A DNA stretch of 64,000 nucleotides from Rhizobium ruizarguesonis (GTDB lineage: Bacteria > Pseudomonadota > Alphaproteobacteria > Rhizobiales > Rhizobiaceae): the NCBI RefSeq assembly GCF_012349115.1, contig NZ_PQIG01000078.1, positions 186,001 through 250,000 on the forward strand, written 5' to 3'. The position numbers were made by a program, and so were the translations under genes. Shown piece by piece: positions 31,415 to 39,170 of this stretch (its first letter is position 1; each line of letters opens with the position of its first letter). A model generated the notes under the pieces. The model was not told the origin of the DNA and did no database searches. It saw only the letters and a list, made by a program, of their open reading frames with translations.

Positions 31415-32428
31415 ATGCGTTCTTCACGCAGCCTTTTTCATACCGTCGCTTTTTCGACGCTTCTCGCCGCAGCATCTTTCGCTACCAGCGCCGCACATGC
31501 GGCCGATAAGATCACCATCATGGTCGGCGGTTATGAGAAGCAGATCTATCTGCCCGCCAAGCTTGCTGAATCGCTCGGATACTTCAAGGATGAGGGTCTC
31601 GACGTCGAACTGCTGAATGAAGCTGCCGGCGTCGACGCCGAAAACCAGCTTCTGGCGGGCGCCGTCCAGGGTGTCGTCGGCTTCTACGACCATTGTGTGG
31701 ATCTGCAGGCCAAAGGCAAATTCGTCGAATCCATCGTCCAGTTCAGCCAGGCGCCGGGCGAGGTCGAGATGGTCTCGAGCAAGTATCCTGACATCAAATC
31801 GCCGGCCGACTTCAAGGGAAAGAGCCTCGGCGTCACCGGTCTCGGCTCGTCCACCAACTTCCTGACCCTCTTCATGGCGTCGAAGGCCGGCCTGAAGCCC
31901 GGTGATGTCGTCACGGTTCCAGTCGGCGCCGGCGGCACCTTCATCGCTGCCATGCAACAGGATCAAATCCAGGCCGGCATGACCACCGAGCCGACGATCT
32001 CGCGCATGATCAAGACCGGCGAGGCGAGCGTGCTTGTCGACATGCGCACGGTCGAGTCGACCCGTCAGGCGCTCGGCGGCACCTATCCGGCCGCCTCGCT
32101 CTACATGGAAGCGTCCTGGGTCGACGCGCACAAGGAAGAGGCACAGAAGCTCGCCAACGCCTTCGTCAAGACGCTGCGCTACATCAACACGCATTCAGCC
32201 GCCGAGATCGCGGACAAGATGCCGAAGGACTTCTACGTCGGCGACAAGGACGGCTACATCAAGGCTCTCGACGACGGCAAGGGCATGTTCACACCGGATG
32301 GCGTCATGCCGGAAGACGGTCCGAAGACCGTGCTTGCCGTGCTCTCGGAGTTCTCCAAGAACGTCAAGGGCAAACAGATCGACCTTTCCAAGACCTACAC
32401 GACGGAATTCGTCAAGAACGTCAAGTAA
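31415..32428 (+). CDS. ABC transporter substrate-binding protein, NMT1/SsuA-TauA type
   Basis: A 337-residue periplasmic protein. The ATG follows AGGAGGAG at seven to eight bases. The signal peptide ends ATSAAHA-AD. NMT1/THI5-like features include YLPAKLAESLGYFKDEGLDV, the KGKSLGVTGLGSSTNF binding loop and EPTISRMIKTGEASVLVDMR. It starts a three-gene operon with an ATPase and one permease type. By family, substrates range over sulfonates, nitrate, pyrimidine precursors and aromatic acids, so the ligand is open. Confidence 0.92.
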   Translation: MRSSRSLFHTVAFSTLLAAASFATSAAHAADKITIMVGGYEKQIYLPAKLAESLGYFKDEGLDVELLNEAAGVDAENQLLAGAVQGVVGFYDHCVDLQAKGKFVESIVQFSQAPGEVEMVSSKYPDIKSPADFKGKSLGVTGLGSSTNFLTLFMASKAGLKPGDVVTVPVGAGGTFIAAMQQDQIQAGMTTEPTISRMIKTGEASVLVDMRTVESTRQALGGTYPAASLYMEASWVDAHKEEAQKLANAFVKTLRYINTHSAAEIADKMPKDFYVGDKDGYIKALDDGKGMFTPDGVMPEDGPKTVLAVLSEFSKNVKGKQIDLSKTYTTEFVKNVK

Positions 32429-32522
32429 GGCGTCGCGTCGCTTCCGGTCCCAACCGGAAGCGACCTCCCATCGATCCATGGGCATTGCGTGCACGCGCCC
32501 AAAGCACGCCTCAGGTATCATC

Positions 32523-33341
32523 ATGCAACATGACAAGAACCAGATTCCTGCGATCGAGCTGATCAATGTCAGCCGCCGCTTCGTCTCGCCGACCGGCAAG
32601 TCCCTTACGGCCCTGCGTGATTTCAACATGACGGTCGCCCGCGGAGAGTTCGTCGCCGTTGTCGGCCCCACCGGATGCGGTAAATCGACGACGCTCAATC
32701 TTGTGACGGGTCTCGCACGCCCCAGCGCCGGTGAAGTCCGGCTGATGGGCGGCCCGATCACCGGCATTGACCCGCGTGTCGGCTTCGCATTCCAGACCGA
32801 CGCGCTCTTTCCCTGGAAGAACGTCATCGACAACGTCATGGCCGGTCCGCTGTTTCGAGGCAAGTCGCGCGCCGAGGCAGAAAAGAGCGGACGCGACTGG
32901 CTCGCCCGTGTCGGCCTTTCGAAGTTTCTCCATCATTATCCCCACCAGCTTTCTGGCGGCATGCGCAAGCGCGTCTCGCTAGCGCAAACCTTCATCAACG
33001 AGCCGGAAATCCTGCTGATGGACGAGCCGTTTTCGGCTCTCGACGTGCAGACCCGCACCGTCATGCACGAAGAGCTCTTGAAGCTGTGGGCGGAGCGCAA
33101 GGCCTCGGTGGTGTTCGTGACCCACGACCTCGAAGAGGCTGTCGCCCTCGCCGACAAGGTCTATGTCTTGACCGCCGGCCCCGCGACGGTCAAATCGGTC
33201 TACACGATCGATCTCCCCCGCCCGCGCGTCGTGTCGGAAATCCGCTACGAGCAGAACTTCATCGACTACTGCAAGACGATCTGGGAGGACCTCCGCGAAG
33301 AGGTCGAGACCAGCTACCGTCGCGCGAGCGAAGCGGCCTGA
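32523..33341 (+). CDS. ABC transporter ATP-binding protein, SsuB/TauB/NrtD type
   Basis: A 272-residue ATPase starting at ATG 32523 (MQHDKNQIPAIEL). Walker A is GPTGCGKST, the Q-loop is GFAFQTDALFPWKNVIDNV, the signature is LSGGMRKRVSLAQ, Walker B is EILLMDEPFSALD and the switch His is in FVTHDLEEAVALAD. The F-P-W-K segment after the Q-loop is typical of the nitrate/sulfonate/taurine group. It is 94 bases after the binding-protein gene and 11 bases before the permease. Confidence 0.94.
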   Translation: MQHDKNQIPAIELINVSRRFVSPTGKSLTALRDFNMTVARGEFVAVVGPTGCGKSTTLNLVTGLARPSAGEVRLMGGPITGIDPRVGFAFQTDALFPWKNVIDNVMAGPLFRGKSRAEAEKSGRDWLARVGLSKFLHHYPHQLSGGMRKRVSLAQTFINEPEILLMDEPFSALDVQTRTVMHEELLKLWAERKASVVFVTHDLEEAVALADKVYVLTAGPATVKSVYTIDLPRPRVVSEIRYEQNFIDYCKTIWEDLREEVETSYRRASEAA

Positions 33342-33352
33342 GGGAGGATATC

Positions 33353-34234
33353 ATGGCACACACCACTCTTGAGGCCGGTTCGGCCACCATGTTTCGGCCA
33401 GGCACGTCAGACACGGAAATCGAGGCGTCGGCGCTGAAGGCGATGCGCCGGCGCAAGACGCTGGTGCGCTTCTGGCAGATCGCCATCCTGGTCTTCGTGA
33501 TCGGCATGTGGGAGCTCTCCTCCAACATGCAGTGGATCGATCCGTTCTTCTATTCGAGCCCAAGCGGCGTCGTTCAGCGCCTCTACGAATGGGCAACAGA
33601 AGGCACCACCGAAGGTTCCCTCTGGTATAACCTATGGGTGACGATGGAGGAGGCCTTGATCGGCTTCTTTGCGGGTTCGATCACCGGCGTCTTCGTCGGC
33701 ATCGGCCTTGGCCGCAACCGCTTCCTGTCGGACATTTTCTCCGTCTATATCAAGGCGATCAATTCGATACCGCGTGTCGTTCTCGCCCCCATCTTCATCA
33801 TGATCATGGGTCTTGGCCTGCCCTCCAAGGTCGCTCTTGCCTTCATCATGGTGTTCTTCGTGGTGTTTGCAAACGCCTTCCAGGGCGTGCGTGAGGCCGA
33901 CCGGAATATGATCGCCAACGCCCGCATCCTCGGCGCCTCGGACTGGCAGGTCACCCGCACCGTGGTCATCCCGTCGGCGATGAGCTGGATCTTCGCCAGT
34001 CTGCACGTGTCCTTCGGTTTCGCGATCATCGGCGCAATCGTCGGCGAATTCGTCGGCGCCCGGTTCGGGATTGGTCAGCTCATCTCGATCGCCAAGGGTA
34101 CGTTCGATGCGGCCGGCATGTTCGCGGCAATCCTCCTCGTCATGGTCGTCACGCTTTTTGCCGAATACATCATGACATTGATCGAGAACCGCCTGGCGAA
34201 ATGGCGTCCGCAGCAACACCTCGATACCCAGTGA
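33353..34234 (+). CDS. ABC transporter permease, SsuC/TauC type
   Basis: A 293-residue permease starting at ATG 33353 with GAGGGAGG upstream. Six TM helices are predicted, the first near 40-58 (FWQIAILVFVIGMWELSSNM). The BPD_transp_1 EAA loop is MIANARILGASDWQVTRTVVIPS. The N-terminal 35 residues are cytoplasmic and charged. It completes the importer started at 31415. Confidence 0.94.
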   Translation: MAHTTLEAGSATMFRPGTSDTEIEASALKAMRRRKTLVRFWQIAILVFVIGMWELSSNMQWIDPFFYSSPSGVVQRLYEWATEGTTEGSLWYNLWVTMEEALIGFFAGSITGVFVGIGLGRNRFLSDIFSVYIKAINSIPRVVLAPIFIMIMGLGLPSKVALAFIMVFFVVFANAFQGVREADRNMIANARILGASDWQVTRTVVIPSAMSWIFASLHVSFGFAIIGAIVGEFVGARFGIGQLISIAKGTFDAAGMFAAILLVMVVTLFAEYIMTLIENRLAKWRPQQHLDTQ

Positions 34235-34250
34235 TCCAATCGACCTCCTC

Positions 34251-34357
34251 CTACTGCATAATTCCTTAAATCGGAATCGATTTAAGGATAAAATTATGCA
34301 GCGATTCAAAGTGTTACAGCGTCCTTTGCGCGTCTGAAAAGACGCGCGGCGCTGTAA
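34251..34357. repeat. Rhizobial intergenic mosaic (RIME-like) repeat
   Basis: CTGCATAATT (34254-34263) pairs with AATTATGCAG (34292-34301), enclosing TTAAATCG-GAAT-CGATTTAA. A second module has ACAGCG...CGCTGT (34316-34355) with an inner stem GCGCGTCT-GAAA-AGACGCGC. I recognise it as a dispersed Rhizobium repeat. It lies between convergent genes. Confidence 0.8.
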
Positions 34358-34374
34358 GGCAGATCGAACAGAAG

Positions 34375-34399
34375 GCCGGGCGCCATGCCCGGCTTTCTT
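34375..34399 (+). terminator. Intrinsic terminator of the importer operon
   Basis: Perfect stem GCCGGGC / GCCCGGC with a five-base loop followed by TTTCTTC, just after the mosaic repeat. Confidence 0.75.
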
Positions 34400-34418
34400 C
34401 ATTTGATGCGCCTCAAGT

Positions 34419-35819
34419 TTAAGCGAGCGGCAGCCGCACAGTCACGATGAGGCCGCCGCCTTCCGCATCACCCAGCAAGACTGAACCTCCGGCGCCTTCG
34501 ACAACCTCGCGAACGATCGCAAGTCCCAGGCCGCTCCCCTCGCTTTCAGTCCCCATGATCCGGTAGAAGCGTTCGAAAACCTGTTCGCGCTCGCCGCTCG
34601 GAATACCCGGCCCGTTGTCCTCGACGGTCACGATGGCGTTGCCGTCTGCCTGCCCGACGGCGACGGTCACCCGTCCATTCGGGCGGGTATAGCGGATCGC
34701 GTTGTCTATGAGGTTGACCAACATCTCGCGCAACATCGTCGCGTCGCCGTCGACAATGACCGGGCGGACGGCTTCCAAGCCGACGTCGATGTTGCGCTTA
34801 AGCGCCTCTTCGGCAAGCGCTTCCAGGATCTCGCGGGCGGCCTTCGTAAGGTCGGCCGCATCGTTGCGCGGGCGCCGGCTTCCGGGCTCGGCCCGCGACA
34901 AGGTAAGAAGCTGGCTGGCAAGACGCGAAATCTGCTTCGTGCTGGTGCGAAGGGCGACAAGCGCCTCGTCGCGACGGGCCGCATCGGCTTCGCGGGCCGC
35001 CACGCTCGCCTGCGTCGAAATCAGCGCGAGCGGCGTTCTGAGTTGATGCGCAGCATTGGATACGAACCGTCGCTGCGCGGCCATCTGGTTCTGGACGCGC
35101 TCCATGTGGTCGTTCAGGGCGTGAACGAGCGGCTGCAGCTCGCTCTGCACCATCTCTGGCGGCAGCGGATCGAGACGGTTGCGCCCGCGCAGGCGCAGAG
35201 CGTCCCGGAGTCTCAGCGCAGGCGCCAGGCCCCGTTGGAGCCCAAGGATGGTCACCAGGCTGGCGACGAAGACGAGCACGAACTGCTTCGAAAAGTCTGA
35301 GAGCCACAACTGCCTTCGCATCGCATACTGGCTGTTATGCGTAACGGCGACGGTGACGGAGATCGCACCGTCATCGGGAAGGCCGACGACAGGATGGTCG
35401 AGCATCATGACCCGCACATCGGCACCATGGAACGCGCGATCCTCCCCTGCCCGCTGGACGGCCGACAACGGCAAGTCGGGAAAGCCGCTGACCAGACTGC
35501 CCCACGCGGTGATCACCTGGTAAAATACCCGGTCGCCGAAGCCTGTATCAAACATCTCCAGCGCGGAAGGCGGCACGTCCACCTGAACATTGCCGCCCTC
35601 GTCGACGCGGACGGCCTCGGCAATGACGCGGGCCGAGGCCAGAAGTGTTCGATCCGTCACCAGCTTTGCCGTCGCATCCGCCGTCCAGAAGCTGTCGTAA
35701 AGATTGAAGCCGATCGCGCCGAACAGGGTCAGCAGCACCCAGCAGAGCAATTGTACCCTCAAACTGTGGCTGAGCCGCGCGATCGCCGCGCCCACCTTTT
35801 TGACGAGACTACTGGACAT
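34419..35819 (-). CDS. Two-component sensor histidine kinase, TctE/QseC-like
   Basis: A 466-residue membrane kinase from ATG 35819 (MSSSLVKKVGAAIA), overlapping the end of the regulator gene by 11 bases. TM1 is about 20-42, a periplasmic 2CSK_N-like sensor domain about 43-178, TM2 about 180-196. The phospho-acceptor is His258 in NAAHQLRTPL. The HATPase domain has N-box NLIDNAIRYT, G1 DNGPGIP and G2 GSGLGLAIV. TctE homologues sense tricarboxylates beside tctCBA; no such transporter is in view, so the signal is unknown. Confidence 0.94.
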   Translation of the reverse strand: MSSSLVKKVGAAIARLSHSLRVQLLCWVLLTLFGAIGFNLYDSFWTADATAKLVTDRTLLASARVIAEAVRVDEGGNVQVDVPPSALEMFDTGFGDRVFYQVITAWGSLVSGFPDLPLSAVQRAGEDRAFHGADVRVMMLDHPVVGLPDDGAISVTVAVTHNSQYAMRRQLWLSDFSKQFVLVFVASLVTILGLQRGLAPALRLRDALRLRGRNRLDPLPPEMVQSELQPLVHALNDHMERVQNQMAAQRRFVSNAAHQLRTPLALISTQASVAAREADAARRDEALVALRTSTKQISRLASQLLTLSRAEPGSRRPRNDAADLTKAAREILEALAEEALKRNIDVGLEAVRPVIVDGDATMLREMLVNLIDNAIRYTRPNGRVTVAVGQADGNAIVTVEDNGPGIPSGEREQVFERFYRIMGTESEGSGLGLAIVREVVEGAGGSVLLGDAEGGGLIVTVRLPLA

Positions 35820-36477
35820 GTCTGAGGAGATAGCCGAGCCCGCGCAACGTGGCAATTTGAACCGAACTGCTCTCGAGTTTCTTTCGCAGCCTGTGGACGT
35901 AGATTTCGATGGCGCTCGGATCCGCCTCGTCGTCGAAACCGAAGACGCTTTCAGAAAGCGTGGCTTTCGAAACCGTGATGCCATGCTTCATGACGAGCTG
36001 CTCGAGAACGGCATATTCGCGCGGCGTCAATTGCAGCGGCTCGCCTGCGACGAAAAACTGCCGCGTTCCACCGGAGAAACGCAGGTTGCCGACGGTGATT
36101 TCCGACGATGCCCGGTCCTGGCCGCGGCGGACCACCGCGCGGATCCTGGCTTCGAGTTCGGCGATTTCGAAGGGCTTGGCGAGATAGTCGTCGGCACCGC
36201 TGTCGAGCCCCGCTACACGACCGTCCAGGCTGGCATTGGCGGTCAAGATGATGACCGGCAGCTTGCTCCCGGACTGCCGCAATCGCTTCAAAAGCGTCAA
36301 TCCGTCAAGTTTGGGCAGTGCAAGATCAAGGATCATAGCCGAATACTCAGCCACCTTGAGCAAATGCTCGGCGTCCTCGCCGTCGTGAGCAATGTCGATA
36401 GCATACTGCGCCTGTCGCAGGGCTTTGCCCAGCCAAGCCGCCAGATCCTTGTTGTCCTCCACCACAAGCAGTCGCAT
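35809..36477 (-). CDS. OmpR-family response regulator, TctD-like
   Basis: A 222-residue regulator: receiver domain 1-120 with acidic pocket Glu7/Asp8, phosphorylation site Asp51 (ILDLALPKLDG), Thr79 and Lys101; a winged-helix DNA-binding domain about 125-220 (LTPREYAVLEQLVMKHG, then EIYVHRLRKKLESS). It is the first gene of the regulator-kinase operon. Target promoters cannot be named. Confidence 0.95.
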   Translation of the reverse strand: MRLLVVEDNKDLAAWLGKALRQAQYAIDIAHDGEDAEHLLKVAEYSAMILDLALPKLDGLTLLKRLRQSGSKLPVIILTANASLDGRVAGLDSGADDYLAKPFEIAELEARIRAVVRRGQDRASSEITVGNLRFSGGTRQFFVAGEPLQLTPREYAVLEQLVMKHGITVSKATLSESVFGFDDEADPSAIEIYVHRLRKKLESSSVQIATLRGLGYLLRHVQ

Positions 36478-36646
36478 CCGACCTCCTTAGCATGTGCGGA
36501 CGGTCTGGCGGAAGCGTGACCCGATTTCATCCGCCGACGCCTGGCATCCATGGCGCGAATTGTCCGTTATTTGTCCGGCGCGCGCATTTTCCTCTGTCTT
36601 CAAATCGCCGAGTATGACTTCATGATCAACTTGGATGGAGCAAAAA

Positions 36647-37213
36647 ATGTCCGGCCATGATATAGTCCTTCTCGTTATCGACGCTCAGGAGTCCTTCCGA
36701 CACCGCGATTACTGGGATGAAAACCTCGCCTCCGCCTATATCGATCGTCAGCAGGCTCTGATCGACGGTGCGGAAGCCGATGGAATACCCATCATCCAGA
36801 TCTTCCATGTCGATGAAAACGGGCCGTTTTCGGAAGCATCCGGGTTCGTCACCACACTCGCCCCGCTCAGGATCGCCCCCAAGGCGACATTCAGGAAGAG
36901 GCGCCATAGCGCCCTGGTCGGTTCCGGTCTCGACGTGTGGCTGACCGAGAATGGCGTCCGTCGTATCCTCGTCTCCGGCATCCGCACCGAACAGTGCTGC
37001 GAGACTACCACCCGCCATGCCTCCGATCTCGGCTATCAAGTCGACTATGTCGGCGAAGCGACGCTGACCTTCCCGATGACCGACGCCACAGGACGCACCT
37101 GGAGCGCGAGGGAAATCCGGGACCGGACCGAGCTGGTCCTGTCGGACCGTTTCGCTCGGATAACAACCGTCGAACAGGCCCTGGCGGGGCGTGGAAAGTC
37201 ACTCGCCGCATGA
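36647..37213 (+). CDS. Isochorismatase-family cysteine hydrolase
   Basis: A 188-residue alpha/beta hydrolase. ATG 36647 is preferred over 36635 because the GGAG lies just inside the latter. The catalytic triad is visible: Asp12 (VIDAQESF), Lys84 (TFRKRRHSA) and Cys117 (GIRTEQCCETT). Members hydrolyse amides such as nicotinamide or N-carbamoyl compounds, or isochorismate ether bonds; which applies is unknown. The last codons overlap the start of a GlxA-type regulator by four bases (ATGA), so both are co-expressed. Confidence 0.9.
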   Translation: MSGHDIVLLVIDAQESFRHRDYWDENLASAYIDRQQALIDGAEADGIPIIQIFHVDENGPFSEASGFVTTLAPLRIAPKATFRKRRHSALVGSGLDVWLTENGVRRILVSGIRTEQCCETTTRHASDLGYQVDYVGEATLTFPMTDATGRTWSAREIRDRTELVLSDRFARITTVEQALAGRGKSLAA

Positions 37214-38220
37214 CGGACGCCGCGCAGCCCTTCGATATTCCAGTCTTCGTCGTCGTGCCGCCGCGCGTGCTGCTGCTTGACGTCGCCGGCCCGATCGAAG
37301 TGCTGCGCAAGGCGAACCTCGAACAGCGCACGGTGCGCTTTTCCGTCACCTATATCGGTCCATCCGTGACGGTCGGCAGCTCGATCGGTCTTGCCGTTAC
37401 AGGCGTTGCCGCATTGCCGGAGCGCCTGCCCGATACCGCACTTGTCATCATTGCCGGCAGCGCCGATGCCCCGATGAAAAACAGCCGCCCGGGGAACGAA
37501 CAGGAGCGCGCAGACCAGGCTGCCATCGTCGCATGGCTAAAGCACACCATTCGCCCGGGAGTTCGTCTGGTCTCGATCTGCTCGGGCGCATTGCTCGCTG
37601 CCGAGGCAGGCATGCTCGATGGCCGCGATTGCACCACCCATCATGGCTGCATAGAGGATCTGGCCAGGCTCGCTCCCACCGCGCGTGTCCGGGACAACCG
37701 GCTCTATGTCGAGGATGGAGATCGCCTCACGAGTGCCGGCATCACCGCCGGCATAGACCTCATGCTGCATATCGTTGCCGAAGCGGCGGGGCACGCGTGT
37801 GCGCTTGCGGTGGCGCGATATCTTGTCGTCTATCTCAGGCGCGGCGGCTCGGATCCGCAGCTTTCGCCCTGGCTCGAAGGTCGCAACCATATCCACCCGG
37901 TCATTCACCGCGCACAGGATGCCGTGGCCGCCAACCCGTCTGAGGACTGGTCGGTGGCGTCGCTCGCCCGCCTCAGCGGCGCCAGCCCGCGCAACCTTTC
38001 ACGGCTGTTCAACGAGCAGACGGGCATGAGCGTTACGGATTTCGTCAACCGCATGCGCGTGGCTCTTGCCCGCGAGATGCTCGCCGGTTCACGGCTGGAC
38101 ATGGAGGCTGTCGCGATGCGCGCCGGCTTCGGCTCGGCGCGGCAGCTCCGCCGCGCCTGGAACCGTCTGAATGACGGCCCGCCGAGTGCGGCGCGGTCGA
38201 GGCTACCTACAGGCTCATAG
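37210..38220 (+). CDS. GlxA-type transcriptional regulator (DJ-1/PfpI plus AraC HTH)
   Basis: A 336-residue regulator. Residues about 10-195 form a DJ-1/PfpI-like domain (VLLLDVAGPIEVLRKANLEQ, nucleophile-elbow-like SICSGALLAAEAG), and about 225-325 an AraC double HTH (EDWSVASLARLSGASPRNLSRL, LDMEAVAMRAGFGSARQLRRAW). It follows the hydrolase gene by overlapping stop/start. GlxA-type proteins commonly control nitrogenous compound catabolism, which fits an amidohydrolase partner (inference). Its 3' end overlaps the convergent gene by a few bases. Confidence 0.92.
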   Translation: MTDAAQPFDIPVFVVVPPRVLLLDVAGPIEVLRKANLEQRTVRFSVTYIGPSVTVGSSIGLAVTGVAALPERLPDTALVIIAGSADAPMKNSRPGNEQERADQAAIVAWLKHTIRPGVRLVSICSGALLAAEAGMLDGRDCTTHHGCIEDLARLAPTARVRDNRLYVEDGDRLTSAGITAGIDLMLHIVAEAAGHACALAVARYLVVYLRRGGSDPQLSPWLEGRNHIHPVIHRAQDAVAANPSEDWSVASLARLSGASPRNLSRLFNEQTGMSVTDFVNRMRVALAREMLAGSRLDMEAVAMRAGFGSARQLRRAWNRLNDGPPSAARSRLPTGS

Positions 38221-39042
38221 CGCGAGAGGAAGGGCGGATGGCTTGAGGCCGGCTTCCTGTACCTCGGTTCCCCAGATTTCGATCTGTGTCAGTGCCGGAT
38301 AGGGCGAGGCGTCTTCGGCCTTGATCAGACCGTGCAGTTCCACCCATTCGACGATGCAGGGTTCTATGGCAAAGCCCTGCGCGGCACCCGATTTTGCCAG
38401 CGGAAAACAGGAGGTCTTGCCGTTCGAGAAGGTGACGCTGGCCTGCTCCCACCAGGAATCATGCGGAAAGTCGGCCCGGAGATAGAAAACGATCTCGTCG
38501 ATCCTGACCGGCCTGCCGAATTCCACCGTCAGTGCCGCTTGCGGATCGCGATTGATGCCCCAGCTCGTATAGGGCCAGAAGCCGTGATCATCGTTGGCCT
38601 TTTCGCCGTCGATCGCGTTGCGCGCGGCAAAAACCGCTTCGCCGCGGGTCTCGACATTGGCGCGCGCATGCGGAAACAGAGCCCGATTGGCGTGATCGTC
38701 CCAGGGGTTGAGGGCGAGATTGCGCCGATGGACAATCTCGTCAGAGCGCGTGCTACGCGCTGAGAGCCGATGGATATCGCCCCTGAAGGCATTCGGCGAA
38801 TAGGGCTTGCGTTTGTCGCCGAAGGGCACGGCGAGCGAATAGGCGCATTCCTTCATATAGACCAGGCCGGGTTGGATCGCGCCATCGAGGGCGAGGAAGA
38901 CATGTCCGGGCTCGGAGACCTCCACGACCACGCGATCGCCTTCGCGATAACTCTGGCGATAGACCAAGAACGTCTCGTCCCGACCGGTGGAACTCGCCAA
39001 CACTGCCCCATCGGCATCCACGATCTTCAGCGTCAATTCCAT
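38215..39042 (-). CDS. Conserved protein with discoidin-like (F5/8 type C) C-terminal domain, function unknown
   Basis: A 275-residue protein without a signal peptide. The N-terminal part (MELTLKIVDADGAVLASSTG) looks like a beta-sandwich; residues about 105-260 have the pattern of a galactose-binding/discoidin fold (RNLALNPWDDH, GWPYTSWGINRDPQAALTVE-like stretch with FGRPVRIDEIVFYLRADFP, and a final IEIWGTEV strand). That suggests a carbohydrate-binding partner or accessory protein. It lies downstream of the heparinase-like lyase gene, separated by a mosaic repeat, and by context belongs to the uronate-polymer locus. I do not recognise a named family. Confidence 0.75.
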   Translation of the reverse strand: MELTLKIVDADGAVLASSTGRDETFLVYRQSYREGDRVVVEVSEPGHVFLALDGAIQPGLVYMKECAYSLAVPFGDKRKPYSPNAFRGDIHRLSARSTRSDEIVHRRNLALNPWDDHANRALFPHARANVETRGEAVFAARNAIDGEKANDDHGFWPYTSWGINRDPQAALTVEFGRPVRIDEIVFYLRADFPHDSWWEQASVTFSNGKTSCFPLAKSGAAQGFAIEPCIVEWVELHGLIKAEDASPYPALTQIEIWGTEVQEAGLKPSALPLAL

Positions 39043-39055
39043 GCTCGCCCTCCCA

Positions 39056-39170
39056 AGAGCATGATGCCGAAAAGTGTGAGCGGTTTTCGGACGACATCAT
39101 GCTCTAACTCTTTAATTTAGAACAGGATTCAGATTTTAGGCCGACCCGGCCTAAAGTCATCCCGTTCTAG
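39056..39170. repeat. Rhizobial intergenic mosaic (RIME-like) repeat inside lyase operon
   Basis: GAGCATGATG (39057-39066) pairs with CATCATGCTC (39095-39104), enclosing CCGAAAA...TTTTCGG; a second module has TTTAGGCC-GACCC-GGCCTAAA (39135-39155) inside AGAACAGGAT/ATCCCGTTCT. I recognise it as a dispersed Rhizobium repeat. Its last bases include the stop codon (39167-39169) of the lyase gene. Confidence 0.8.

Noticed and set aside
34251..34357. Possible small RNA or terminator
   Set aside because: The hairpins are explained by the mosaic repeat; a separate conventional terminator follows at 34375-34399.
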